A DNA stretch of 16,274 nt, taken from the NCBI GenBank assembly GCA_002343845.1, contig DDSQ01000014.1, forward strand, positions 1-16,274, written 5' to 3'. The notes below the pieces were generated by a model. That model ran no database searches. It worked only from the letters and a program-made list of their open reading frames with translations, and was not told the DNA's origin. The translations under genes and the position numbers were made by a program. Below, in pieces: positions 1 through 7,900 of the stretch; position 1 is the first letter of the stretch; every line of letters begins with the position of its first letter. This DNA comes from Planctomycetes bacterium UBA2386 (GTDB lineage Bacteria > Planctomycetota > UBA1135 > UBA2386).

Positions 1-540
1 GTGCGCCGCGCGATGGCGATCCAGCTGATCATCAACAAGGAGCTGGGCCTCGCGAAGAACGAGAACCCGTTGCAGGGCTCGTTCGTGATCGAGGAGCTGA
101 CCGACCTGGTCGAAGAAGCGGTCTACGCCGAGTTCCAGCGGCTGTCCGAGCGCGGCGGCGTGCTCGGCGCCATGGAGACGATGTACCAGCGCGGCCGCAT
201 CCAGGACGAGTCGATGCTCTACGAGGGCAAGAAGGCCAGCGGCGAACTGCCGATCGTCGGCGTCAACACGTTCCTCGGGCGCGACGGTTCGCCGATCCAG
301 ATCGTGCGCGACGTGATGCGCAGCACGGATGGCGAGAAGCAGGCGCAGATCGACGGGCTCGCCGGGTTCCAGCGGGCGCATGCCGGCGCGGCGACGGCGG
401 CGCTGCAGAAGCTGCAGCAGGACGCGCTGGCGGGCGGCAACGTGTTCGCGAGCCTGATGGACGCGGCGAAGGTGTGTTCGCTCGGGCAGATGTCGGCGGC
501 GCTCTATGCCGTCGGCGGGCAGTACCGGCGCAACATGTGA
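1..540 (+). CDS. icmF: Fused isobutyryl-CoA mutase / methylmalonyl-CoA mutase family protein, C-terminal part (5' cut by window edge)
   Basis: The 179 visible residues are the end of an adenosylcobalamin-dependent acyl-CoA mutase, which interconverts isobutyryl-CoA and n-butyryl-CoA (or methylmalonyl-CoA and succinyl-CoA) in the cytosol. Diagnostic stretches are [20 protein letters not shown] near the start, [25 protein letters not shown] and the terminal GGQYRRNM. The YRRNM ending and the wording of the conserved blocks fit IcmF, which fuses a B12-binding domain, a MeaI-like GTPase chaperone and the mutase barrel, better than a plain MCM large subunit. The diagnostic N-terminal domains lie outside the window. 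The reading frame is open at base 1, so the first GTG is not a start. It ends in TGA at 538-540. In the family this segment belongs to the substrate-binding barrel. The choice of IcmF over another mutase is inference. Confidence 0.85.
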   Translation: MRRAMAIQLIINKELGLAKNENPLQGSFVIEELTDLVEEAVYAEFQRLSERGGVLGAMETMYQRGRIQDESMLYEGKKASGELPIVGVNTFLGRDGSPIQIVRDVMRSTDGEKQAQIDGLAGFQRAHAGAATAALQKLQQDALAGGNVFASLMDAAKVCSLGQMSAALYAVGGQYRRNM

Positions 541-602
541 CCGGCGGGCCCGAGGTGCCGCCGGAAAGGCGGTCACGCCCGACCGCGGTTGCGGATGGAA
601 CA

Positions 603-621
603 GCGGGGCGCTTCGCCCCGC
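603..621 (+). terminator. GC-rich hairpin between icmF and the secreted-protein gene (terminator or leader structure)
   Basis: A perfect inverted repeat has 8-bp arms (GCGGGGCG and CGCCCCGC) around a 3-base CTT loop. It ends 7 bases before the ATG at 629. A smaller hairpin (CCGCC/GGCGG, 558-572) precedes it in the same 88-bp gap. There is no T-tract, so a classical intrinsic terminator is not shown. It could end the icmF transcript, or it could lie in the leader of the next gene and control its translation. The structure is seen; its role is inferred. Confidence 0.35.
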
Positions 622-628
622 TTCCGCC

Positions 629-2953
629 ATGCCACAGCCCAACTTCGTTGCCTCCCGCTTCCTCTCGTCGTGCCTGCTGCTCCTGCCCGCCCTTGCCAGC
701 CTGACCCTGGCCACGGCGCAGGAAGAGCCCTTTGCCACGCAAGGGCACGCCAGCCTCGAACGCGGCGTGCCCGTCGCCGACTTCCGCGTGCCGATCCACA
801 CCGCCGAGCCCGACGCCGGCTTCGCCTACGGCGTCTGGACCGCGGGTTCGCACTACAAGGCGTCGTTCCACGACGGCTTCACCTACGTGCCCATCCTCGG
901 CACCTCCTACCCGCACAACCTGCCGCTCGCCTGGCGCACGCTCTCGGTGCGCGTCGGCGACCACGAACTGGTCACGCAGCAGGGCCAGCTCGCCTGGACG
1001 GAATGGCGCGCCGAGTACGACCTTGGCAAGGCCGTCGAGGCCTACGACGTGCTCGCCGAGGGAATCGAGCAGACGTTCGTGGTGCGCCATCGCCCGGCCG
1101 TGATCGGGGACCTCGTGGTGCGCGGCGCGATCGCGACGTCGCTGCACGCCACCGCCGCGGGGCCGGCCCACCAGGCGGTCGTCTTCCACGATGCCGCTGA
1201 CATCCCGATCGTGTCCTACGGTGCCGCGACCGCGGTCGACGCCAACGGCAGGCGGCGTCCGATGACGACCCGCTTCGCCGACGGCGAGATCGAGCTGCGC
1301 CTCGATGCCGAATGGCTGGCCGAGGCGGCGTTCCCCGTGGTCGTCGACCCCTTGCTCGGCCCGGCCACGAAGATCTTCGGCTCCACGCGCACCGAGGTCG
1401 ACACCGCCCAGGAGCCTGTGAGCATCGGCGACTCGGTGTGGGTCGCCTACGGCGTTGCCGCATCGGCCAGCGACCTCGACCTCTACGTCCAGCGTTGGTC
1501 GTTCGGCGGCTCGCTCGGCAGCACGCCGTTCGTCGACGTGACCTCGTCGTGGTCGACCGCCGGCGCGCGCTGCGGATACGCAAACAGCATCGACTACGCG
1601 GTCATCGTCTTCGATCGCTCGTTCCCGAGCGGGTCGCGATCCCTGCGCTTCCATCGCCACCTGAACAGCGACGCCGCGACGAGCACGGCGTTCCAGCTGA
1701 TCACCACGACCGACAATGCCTGGCGCGCCGACGTCGGCACTGTCAGCAACAGCGTCTCGCCGCACGCCTTCGTGGTCTGGCAGCAGGAGCCCAACGGCGG
1801 CGGCGCATTCGCCGAGTCGTCGGGCTCCGACATCTGGGGCTGCCACCTGGATCTGCTCACCGGGGCCGTCACCACGCCGTTCCCGATCGCCAACGCCAGC
1901 TTGGTCGACCATGAACGGCCACGCACGAGCGCGGTCGCCGGGGGCGGCGCCGACGGCTGGAAGGTGGTCTACCAGCACTACAGCACGCTGGTCGTCAACG
2001 ACGACTGGGATGTCGCGCTGCGCGAGGTGACTTCCGCGGGCGCGATCTCGGCCGCGATCGCAATCGACGACGGATCGCCGGACCACAAGATGGCGCCGCA
2101 GATCGACGGGCGTGCCAGCACCTACGCGGTCGCGTTCACTTCGTCGACGCTGGCCCAGCAACCGGGCAAGCCGAGCGGCGCCAACGGCCATCAGATCCGC
2201 ACCGTGCGCCTGCATTGGGATGTGATCGCGAACACGGCGACGCAGCCCCACGGCACGGTCGTACTGCAGAACAACGCCGATCCCCGACTCGAACTCGGGG
2301 GCCTGGCGTTCGACACTTGGACATGGAGCCACTGGGGGCTGCTGTTCCGCAGCACCGCCACGGAGCTGCTCTACTTCCGCACGATCGGGATGAAGGCCCT
2401 GCAGTTGCAGGCCGAGACGGTCTTCAACCCTGCCGGGAGCGACACGTCGGTCAGCGGCGGCGTCGGCTTCAGCAGCAACTACCGCGAATTCACGATCGCC
2501 TACGCGAACAACGGCAGCACGGGCGGCAACTACGTCACCTTCGATCGCTTCGACTACCCCGCGGTGACGCCATGGGCCACGACGGGGCCTGGCTGCAGCC
2601 AGGCGACGATCTCGTGGGACGGAGAACAGCTCATCGGCAGCCAGTACAATCACCTGCGAGTCAACGGCGCGCCGCCGAACGCGATCCACGTGATGATCAT
2701 TGCCCTGGCGCCGGCGTCGTCGGTGTTCTTCGGCAATCCGCTGTTCTTCGACGGCTGCTGGCTGCTGGTGCCGAACCTCGGGCCCGACCACATCACGATG
2801 CTGGTCGACGTCGGCTCCAGTGTGAGCTGGTACATCCCGCTGCCCGAGTTCCTGACCAACGACACCTTCTACTTCCAGGACTTCCACACCGACTCGAACC
2901 AGCTGCTCCAGTTCTGGAGCACCCCGCGGCTCGAGGTACCGATCGTGAAGTGA
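629..2953 (+). CDS. Large secreted planctomycete-type protein, function unknown
   Basis: A 774-residue exported protein. The start at 629 is chosen because it begins with a good signal peptide: a positively charged start, a hydrophobic run at about residues 10-29, and a likely cut after ATA near residue 30. In-frame codons further upstream (from 506) would add an arginine-rich tail that spoils the signal. Residues 50-245 end in FPVVVDP at 235-241, a turn also found in the beta-rich modules ahead of Rhs/WapA-type wall proteins. Residues 250-650 are beta-rich with many Trp and Tyr and may form a propeller-like or repeat body. Residues 653-774, with cysteines at about 656 and 710 and a late FYFQDF segment, resemble a C-terminal domain common in secreted proteins of marine planctomycetes. 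No catalytic motif was recognised, so an adhesin or surface role is a guess. It follows icmF after 88 bp and converges with the sigma factor gene. Confidence 0.8.
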   Translation: MPQPNFVASRFLSSCLLLLPALASLTLATAQEEPFATQGHASLERGVPVADFRVPIHTAEPDAGFAYGVWTAGSHYKASFHDGFTYVPILGTSYPHNLPLAWRTLSVRVGDHELVTQQGQLAWTEWRAEYDLGKAVEAYDVLAEGIEQTFVVRHRPAVIGDLVVRGAIATSLHATAAGPAHQAVVFHDAADIPIVSYGAATAVDANGRRRPMTTRFADGEIELRLDAEWLAEAAFPVVVDPLLGPATKIFGSTRTEVDTAQEPVSIGDSVWVAYGVAASASDLDLYVQRWSFGGSLGSTPFVDVTSSWSTAGARCGYANSIDYAVIVFDRSFPSGSRSLRFHRHLNSDAATSTAFQLITTTDNAWRADVGTVSNSVSPHAFVVWQQEPNGGGAFAESSGSDIWGCHLDLLTGAVTTPFPIANASLVDHERPRTSAVAGGGADGWKVVYQHYSTLVVNDDWDVALREVTSAGAISAAIAIDDGSPDHKMAPQIDGRASTYAVAFTSSTLAQQPGKPSGANGHQIRTVRLHWDVIANTATQPHGTVVLQNNADPRLELGGLAFDTWTWSHWGLLFRSTATELLYFRTIGMKALQLQAETVFNPAGSDTSVSGGVGFSSNYREFTIAYANNGSTGGNYVTFDRFDYPAVTPWATTGPGCSQATISWDGEQLIGSQYNHLRVNGAPPNAIHVMIIALAPASSVFFGNPLFFDGCWLLVPNLGPDHITMLVDVGSSVSWYIPLPEFLTNDTFYFQDFHTDSNQLLQFWSTPRLEVPIVK

Positions 2954-2987
2954 CGCACGGATCCTGGCATCGCCCGCGGGCGCGCCC

Positions 2988-3671
2988 CTACCAACCCTGG
3001 ATCTTCGTGCCGAGCTCGTCGAGCTTGCGCCCGAGGCACTCCTTGATCTTGTCGCGCGCCCGCATGTAGTGGCTGCGCAGCGTCGCCTCGTTGGCGCCGC
3101 CGAGCTTCTCCGCCATCTCGGCGAACGACAGGTCGTGCTGCCGCCGCAGCACGTACGCCTTCTGCAGGTGCTCGGGCAGCTTCGCCACGCAATCCGCCTC
3201 GATGCGCGCCAGCTCGCGGTAACGAACGATCGCCGTCGGCGACTCCCCCGTCGCCGGCGCCCCTTCGGCCAACGACGGCGGCCGGTCCTCGCCCGCATCC
3301 GCGTCACCACGCCCGAGCAGCCCGAGCTTCTTGTCGCGGTCGAAACGACGCCAGTAGTCGCGCCACAGGTTGCCCGCGAGAGTCTGCACCCACTTCCAGA
3401 ACGAGTCGTGACCGCGGTACTCGAAGCCCTCGATCGACGTCAGGATCTTCACCATCGCGTCGCTGACGAAGTCCGAGAACTCGGTGCCCTGCGGGAACGA
3501 CGCGTGGCCGAAGCGCGTGCGCAGGTAGTAGAGGATCTTCTCGGACAGCGCGTTCCAGGCCTTGGTCGCCTCGCCGTGCACGACCTCGCGCACCAGGAAC
3601 TCGGTGCCGCCGACGGTCGCCGGGTCGACGGCCTTCGGCGGATCCTCGGGGGCGGGCGTGGAACTGCTCAT
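2988..3671 (-). CDS. ECF-type RNA polymerase sigma factor
   Basis: A 227-residue sigma70-family factor of the ECF type, which directs RNA polymerase to alternative promoters. Region 2 spans about residues 35-110, with SDFVSDAMVKIL (66-77) and a core/-10 binding helix ending FWKWVQTLAGNLWRDYWRR (91-109). A charged, variable linker of about 45 residues (110-155) follows. Region 4 spans about 158-212, with LPEHLQKAYVLR and a helix-turn-helix AEMAEKLGGANEATLRSHYM (184-203) for -35 recognition. Length is normal for the class, with a slightly long N-terminus. It lies 70 bp downstream of the FHA gene on the same strand and may share its transcript. No anti-sigma factor or zinc-finger partner lies beside it, so its control must come from elsewhere or from an internal mechanism. 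No Shine-Dalgarno sequence precedes the ATG. The targets are unknown. Confidence 0.9.
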   Translation of the reverse strand: MSSSTPAPEDPPKAVDPATVGGTEFLVREVVHGEATKAWNALSEKILYYLRTRFGHASFPQGTEFSDFVSDAMVKILTSIEGFEYRGHDSFWKWVQTLAGNLWRDYWRRFDRDKKLGLLGRGDADAGEDRPPSLAEGAPATGESPTAIVRYRELARIEADCVAKLPEHLQKAYVLRRQHDLSFAEMAEKLGGANEATLRSHYMRARDKIKECLGRKLDELGTKIQGW

Positions 3672-3741
3672 CGCGGGGCAGAAGCCTACACCATCGCCAC
3701 GGCCGCGACCGGGCCGGCAACCGCCGATGCCAGCGCGAACG

Positions 3742-5949
3742 TCATCCCGCGGCGCTGCGCGCGCGTTCGAGCAGTGCCTGCAGCGCCCGGTCGGCTTCGC
3801 CGCCGGCGGTGAGCTCGCCGAACGCGTGCTCGTAGAACTTCCACAGCGCCGACTTCGCGGCCTCGAGCACCTGCGGGCGCAGTCGTTCGTCGTGCGCGGC
3901 GAGCGCGAGCAGCCGCTGCGGGTCGAGCCGGTCGCGCACGGCGGCGCGAGCCCGCAGGTTGCCCTGCAGCAGCCCGACCAGGATCTGCGCCAGGTCGTCG
4001 AAGAACTTGGCGAGGTACCAGGCCGAGGCGTCGGCCGGCGGCGCTCCGTCGGACCACGCGAGTGCTACGGCGCGGACTTCGGCCGCGGTTCGCACCGGCG
4101 TGTTCGACGACGTCGTCGCCGCGAGATCGAGCTGAAGGTGCTTGCCGAGCGCACGCTTGAGCTCGAGCAGCCCTTCGATGCCGCGACTCGCCGCCTCGAC
4201 GAAACGGCCGAGCCGGCCGGCAAACGCCTGCACCTGCTCAGCGGTCGCGGGCGGCTCGCCGCCGAGCAGCGAGCGCGCGAGCTGCTCGAACGCACGCGCC
4301 GCGGCCGTCGGCACGCCAGCAGGTTCGGCGGGCTCGCCGGCCAACTCCGCAAGACGCTCGGCGAACGCCGCGGGCGGCAGCACGCGAGCCGCCTGCTGCA
4401 GCACCGCGTCGAGTGCCTGCGTGCGATCCGCTGCCGACGCCGTGAGCTGCTCGGCGAACGCCGTGCAGAGCTGCTCGTGCAGATCGGGCACCAGCCCCCG
4501 GCTGGTCGCAACGCCGGAGCCGAGCCGGAACTCGAGGCGGAACGGCTTGATGACGATCACCGAACCGTCGCGCAGCGGCTGCTCGACCTCGACCGGCAGC
4601 CGGATGCCGTCGACTTCGGTGCCGTTCGTGCTGCCGCGATCGAGCACGACGAAGCCATCCGACGACCGCTCGATCACTGCGTGCGCCGACGACACCATCG
4701 GGTCGGCGAGCCGCAGCAGGTTCTCGCCGTCGCGCCGACCGATCGTGACGCGGTCGACCTCGTAGTTGAGTTCGTGCGGCGTCGTCTCGCCATCGCGCCG
4801 CAGCACGAGGCGGAAGCCACCCGCGGCTGGGGTCGCAGCGCGGCCGGGAACCGTCCCCGGTGCCGCCCGTGCCGTTCGACACGCCGTCGCGATCGCCGAC
4901 CGGCATGCCTCGCCGAAGAACAACTCGACCTCGAGCCGCGCGCGCAGGGCCTGCACTTGCTCGGCAACTTCGGCCAGCGTCGGACCGGGGCGCAACAGGC
5001 GCGCGACCAGCGCGAGCGCACGGCGCCAGACCTCGCCCGGCAGTTGCGCGGCGACGGCCGGCAGCGCCCGGTCGGCGGCGCGGTGCAGCAGCTGGGTCGC
5101 GGCGAGCCGCGCGTTCGCCGGGTCGCCAGCACCATTGGCGAACGACGGCAGCACGGCGTCGAGCGGCTGGGCGCCGTGCACGAGCAGGGTGCGAGCCAGC
5201 AACCGGCCGAGGCCCTGCAGCTCGGCGTTCGGCTTCTGGCCGTGCCGAACGAGCCACGCCGCGAACTGCCGGCCGTCCCACGCGACGAAGGGCGAATCGA
5301 CGGCGACCACGGCCGACGCCAGCAGCCGGTTTGGTTCGAGTCGTTCGACGACGGCCTCGAGCGCAGCGCCACCGGTCACCGGCGTCACGATCACGGGATC
5401 ACCGACGCCAAGCCCCGGCAGCGGCGGGATCGCCGCCTCGACGACGAGCCGCCGGGCACCGTCGGGCTCACCCATCTGCCAGCACGCGACCACGGCCTCG
5501 ACGGGTTCCTGGCTGACCGGCGCCGCAAGAGGCACGGCGGCATTCGCATGCACACCGGCCCGCAGCTGCCAGCGCGCCGGGCCACCGCCACCGCGGAACT
5601 GCACGACGAGCTCGTCGTCCGCGAACGACGGCAACGGCCGCCCCGCTGCCTGCAGGGCCACAGCCCCCTCGACGACGTCGAGGAACAAGCCGAGCCGCAC
5701 GTGCAGGATCTCTGCCAACCAGCGCCCTTCCCCGGCGAACCACCACTGCCGCCCGCTGCCCAGCGCCCCCACCACGCGCGCTCCCGGCGCCTGGTCGCGA
5801 CCGGCGCCTGCGCGTGCCGCCAGCACCTCGGCGAGGTCCGCGCCGCCGAGCAGCATGCACGCTTCACCGTAGTCGAAGTCGCCGACGGTCGGCGCAACCG
5901 TCGGCGCCAGCGGCTGGATCGAGGTGCGGGCCGCGTCGGCTTGGGTCAT
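3742..5949 (-). CDS. FHA-domain protein with type VI secretion-type (TagH/Fha-like) C-terminal domain
   Basis: A 735-residue soluble protein with no signal peptide or membrane segment. A forkhead-associated domain, which binds phosphothreonine peptides, occupies about residues 378-477. All core residues are present: Gly-Arg at 404-405, Ser-Ser-Ala-His at 420-423 and STNGT at 440-444. The helical tail (about 570-735) runs in the same order as the C-terminal domain of type VI secretion FHA proteins (TagH/Fha1): a GIEGLLELKRAL helix, then ARAAVRDRLDPQRL, then AKSALWKFYEHAF. That match is from memory of the family, not an alignment. The first 345 residues are Ala-rich and unrecognised, with no clear kinase or phosphatase motif. 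In the classical proteins the FHA domain is N-terminal, so a central position is unusual. The gene starts 31 bp after the S15 peptidase and is followed by the ECF sigma factor. No other type VI gene is visible. Confidence 0.75.
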   Translation of the reverse strand: MTQADAARTSIQPLAPTVAPTVGDFDYGEACMLLGGADLAEVLAARAGAGRDQAPGARVVGALGSGRQWWFAGEGRWLAEILHVRLGLFLDVVEGAVALQAAGRPLPSFADDELVVQFRGGGGPARWQLRAGVHANAAVPLAAPVSQEPVEAVVACWQMGEPDGARRLVVEAAIPPLPGLGVGDPVIVTPVTGGAALEAVVERLEPNRLLASAVVAVDSPFVAWDGRQFAAWLVRHGQKPNAELQGLGRLLARTLLVHGAQPLDAVLPSFANGAGDPANARLAATQLLHRAADRALPAVAAQLPGEVWRRALALVARLLRPGPTLAEVAEQVQALRARLEVELFFGEACRSAIATACRTARAAPGTVPGRAATPAAGGFRLVLRRDGETTPHELNYEVDRVTIGRRDGENLLRLADPMVSSAHAVIERSSDGFVVLDRGSTNGTEVDGIRLPVEVEQPLRDGSVIVIKPFRLEFRLGSGVATSRGLVPDLHEQLCTAFAEQLTASAADRTQALDAVLQQAARVLPPAAFAERLAELAGEPAEPAGVPTAAARAFEQLARSLLGGEPPATAEQVQAFAGRLGRFVEAASRGIEGLLELKRALGKHLQLDLAATTSSNTPVRTAAEVRAVALAWSDGAPPADASAWYLAKFFDDLAQILVGLLQGNLRARAAVRDRLDPQRLLALAAHDERLRPQVLEAAKSALWKFYEHAFGELTAGGEADRALQALLERARSAAG

Positions 5950-5980
5950 GCAGTCGAGGAGGGCGAGCGCAAAGGCCCGT

Positions 5981-7840
5981 TCAACGGGGAGCCTGCGCAG
6001 TTGTTGCTGCCGCGTACGCCTTCAGCCCGCCGACCACCGGCAGCAGCAGGGACGTGCCGGCGAGGTCGACGGTCAGTTCGGTGCCGGGCTTCGGGTGCAG
6101 CGTGAAGTCATGGTCGCTCGCGAACACCATCAAGCCCAGCCGTTCGCCAGCGGCGAGGATCTGGTCGTCGGGCTGCAGGTCGAACTCGAGGTCGACGAAC
6201 TGGCCCGGCTCGAGCGGCTTGCTCTCGCGCAACGACTTCGCGTTCTGCGGGTCCGCCCAGCCGCGGGTGACCACGTCGTCGGTGATGCGCCGCGCGTCGG
6301 TCCACGGCAACGACACGAGCCACACCGAGAGGTTGGTCGCCGGTCGGTTCGCGGCGAGCCGGATGCGCAGTCGCGGCGTGCCCGACACGTGCAGCGGTGC
6401 CAGGAGTTCGGGGCTCGTCCACAGCAGGCGGTGCGGCGACGACGCGGCCTTCGCGAGTTCCGCACCCGGCACCGAGGCGTCGTCGGTCAAGGACTCCTTG
6501 CCCTTGCCGAAGCGCTCGACCGCCAAGGCGCCGACGGCGACGCCGCCGGGTTGCGGGCACAACGTCACCATCGTCGCGTCGGGATTGGGGTAGTCGGCGT
6601 ACTTCGTCGGCGAACTGGCGCGATCGCCCTCGCGCACGACCCACGCCTTGGCTTCCTGCTCGACGCCGTTCTCGACGCCGTGCAGGAAGCGGGTGAACCA
6701 GCGGTTCATCAACGCGAACGGCACGTTGTCGACGTGGCCGGACTGGTGCAGGTAGACCATGCACGGCACGCCCTTCTGCTTGAGGTCGGCGTAGAAGGCG
6801 ACGGTGTGGTCGGGCATCACGTTCCAGTCGTTGAAGCCGTGCGCCATCAACGCCGCCGCGCGCCACTTCCCGGTCTTCCCGCGATACTCGCGCCCGGCCC
6901 AGAAGTCGCTGTAGTCGCCCGAGGACCGATCCATGCCGGCGCGCAGTTCGCCGTCGCGCACGTGGGTGATGCACCAAGCGCGGCGCTTCGGATCGCCGCT
7001 CGCGACGAAGTCGAAGATCACGTCCATGTCCTCGCCCGGATAGCCACCCGGGCTGCGGACGAGGCCGTTGCTGCGGTAGTACGCGTACCACGAACTCGCC
7101 GGCGCGATCGGGATGATCGCCTCGAGGCCCGCGACGCCCGTCGTCGCCGCCGCGATCGGCAGCGTGCCGTTGTACGACGTGCCGATCATGCCGACCTTGC
7201 CCGTGCACCAGTCGGCCTTCACTTCCTCGTTGCCGTCCAGCGTCGTGAAGCCCTTGCGCCGCCCGCCGAGCCACTCGATCACCGCCATCGGCGCGAGCGC
7301 CTCGTTCTGGCCGCCGATCGTCGGGCAGCCCTGCGACCAGCCGGTGCCCGGTGAGCACGAGTGCACGACCGCGTAGCCACGCGCCAGCCAGCGGTTGGTC
7401 TCCGACGGCGAGATCATGCCGGGCTCCTTGCCGAACGGGATCGGCTTCATCGCCGGACGTTCGGCCGGCGGCGTGCCGAGTTCGTGCGCGATGCTCCAGT
7501 AGTAGTCGGTGCTCATCGGGCCGGTGCCCGAGAAGTAGGGGCTGGTCTCGTAGACCACCGGCACCTTCAGCCCTTCGGTCTTGGTCTGGCCCGGCCGCCA
7601 GACGTCGACGTGCATGCGGTCCTTCTTGCCGTCGCCGTCGCTGTCGAAGTCGGTCTCGACGAACAGCCACTCGCGGATCCAGGTCTTCTTGTCCTTGAAC
7701 GCCTCGACGACCTGCGCCTGACCATCGGTGAACACCAGCTCGGCCTTGGCCGGCGGCGTCGTCGGGCCAGGATCCTGGGCGGCGATCGTGGCGGAGAACA
7801 GGACGACGAACGGAAGGACGTGGATGCGCATGCTCGCCAT
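5981..7840 (-). CDS. Secreted Xaa-Pro dipeptidyl-peptidase-like (S15/CocE) hydrolase
   Basis: A 619-residue alpha/beta hydrolase of the S15 PepX/CocE family, which removes N-terminal dipeptides ending in proline or cleaves related ester or amide bonds. A signal peptide covers about residues 4-21, ending TIAAQ, so it acts outside the cytoplasm. The probable triad is Ser222 in GTSYNG, Asp338 in HGFNDWN and His369 in QSGH. A DFDSDGDGKKD loop (64-74), likely calcium binding, is typical of PepX homologues. Residues from about 400 form the jelly-roll domain usual at the C-terminus of the family, with LRIRLAANRP and the segment around LEPGQFVDLEFD. The length is normal. A second ATG at residue 4 (base 7831) would give a neater signal peptide and is equally possible. 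It follows the DUF457 gene by 60 bp and leads into the FHA gene. True substrate specificity (Xaa-Pro or other acyl) cannot be read from the sequence. Confidence 0.88.
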   Translation of the reverse strand: MASMRIHVLPFVVLFSATIAAQDPGPTTPPAKAELVFTDGQAQVVEAFKDKKTWIREWLFVETDFDSDGDGKKDRMHVDVWRPGQTKTEGLKVPVVYETSPYFSGTGPMSTDYYWSIAHELGTPPAERPAMKPIPFGKEPGMISPSETNRWLARGYAVVHSCSPGTGWSQGCPTIGGQNEALAPMAVIEWLGGRRKGFTTLDGNEEVKADWCTGKVGMIGTSYNGTLPIAAATTGVAGLEAIIPIAPASSWYAYYRSNGLVRSPGGYPGEDMDVIFDFVASGDPKRRAWCITHVRDGELRAGMDRSSGDYSDFWAGREYRGKTGKWRAAALMAHGFNDWNVMPDHTVAFYADLKQKGVPCMVYLHQSGHVDNVPFALMNRWFTRFLHGVENGVEQEAKAWVVREGDRASSPTKYADYPNPDATMVTLCPQPGGVAVGALAVERFGKGKESLTDDASVPGAELAKAASSPHRLLWTSPELLAPLHVSGTPRLRIRLAANRPATNLSVWLVSLPWTDARRITDDVVTRGWADPQNAKSLRESKPLEPGQFVDLEFDLQPDDQILAAGERLGLMVFASDHDFTLHPKPGTELTVDLAGTSLLLPVVGGLKAYAAATTAQAPR

Positions 7841-7900
7841 ACGTGCGGAGAGACGGGCACGATAGATCGGCCGCGACGGCCGCGCCGCAGGAAAGCCGCG

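Noticed and set aside
2971..2982. Perfect 12-bp palindrome CGCCCGCGGGCG between the converging secreted-protein and sigma genes
   Set aside because: As RNA it gives only a 4-bp stem and has no T-tract. A bidirectional terminator is possible but not supported.
263..3310. A 1015-residue open frame on the minus strand, opposite the secreted protein and running into the sigma gene
   Set aside because: It is rich in Arg, Ala and Gly, matches no fold, and runs against two convincing genes. Long antisense frames arise readily in GC-rich DNA.
3562..6105. An 847-residue plus-strand open frame opposite the FHA gene
   Set aside because: Low-complexity Arg/Gln/Ala composition with no domain. The minus-strand frame contains a complete FHA domain.
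7868..7882. CGGCCG-CGA-CGGCCG hairpin between the DUF457 and S15 peptidase genes
   Set aside because: The arms are self-palindromic GC-rich 6-mers common in such DNA, and no T-tract follows on the coding strand.
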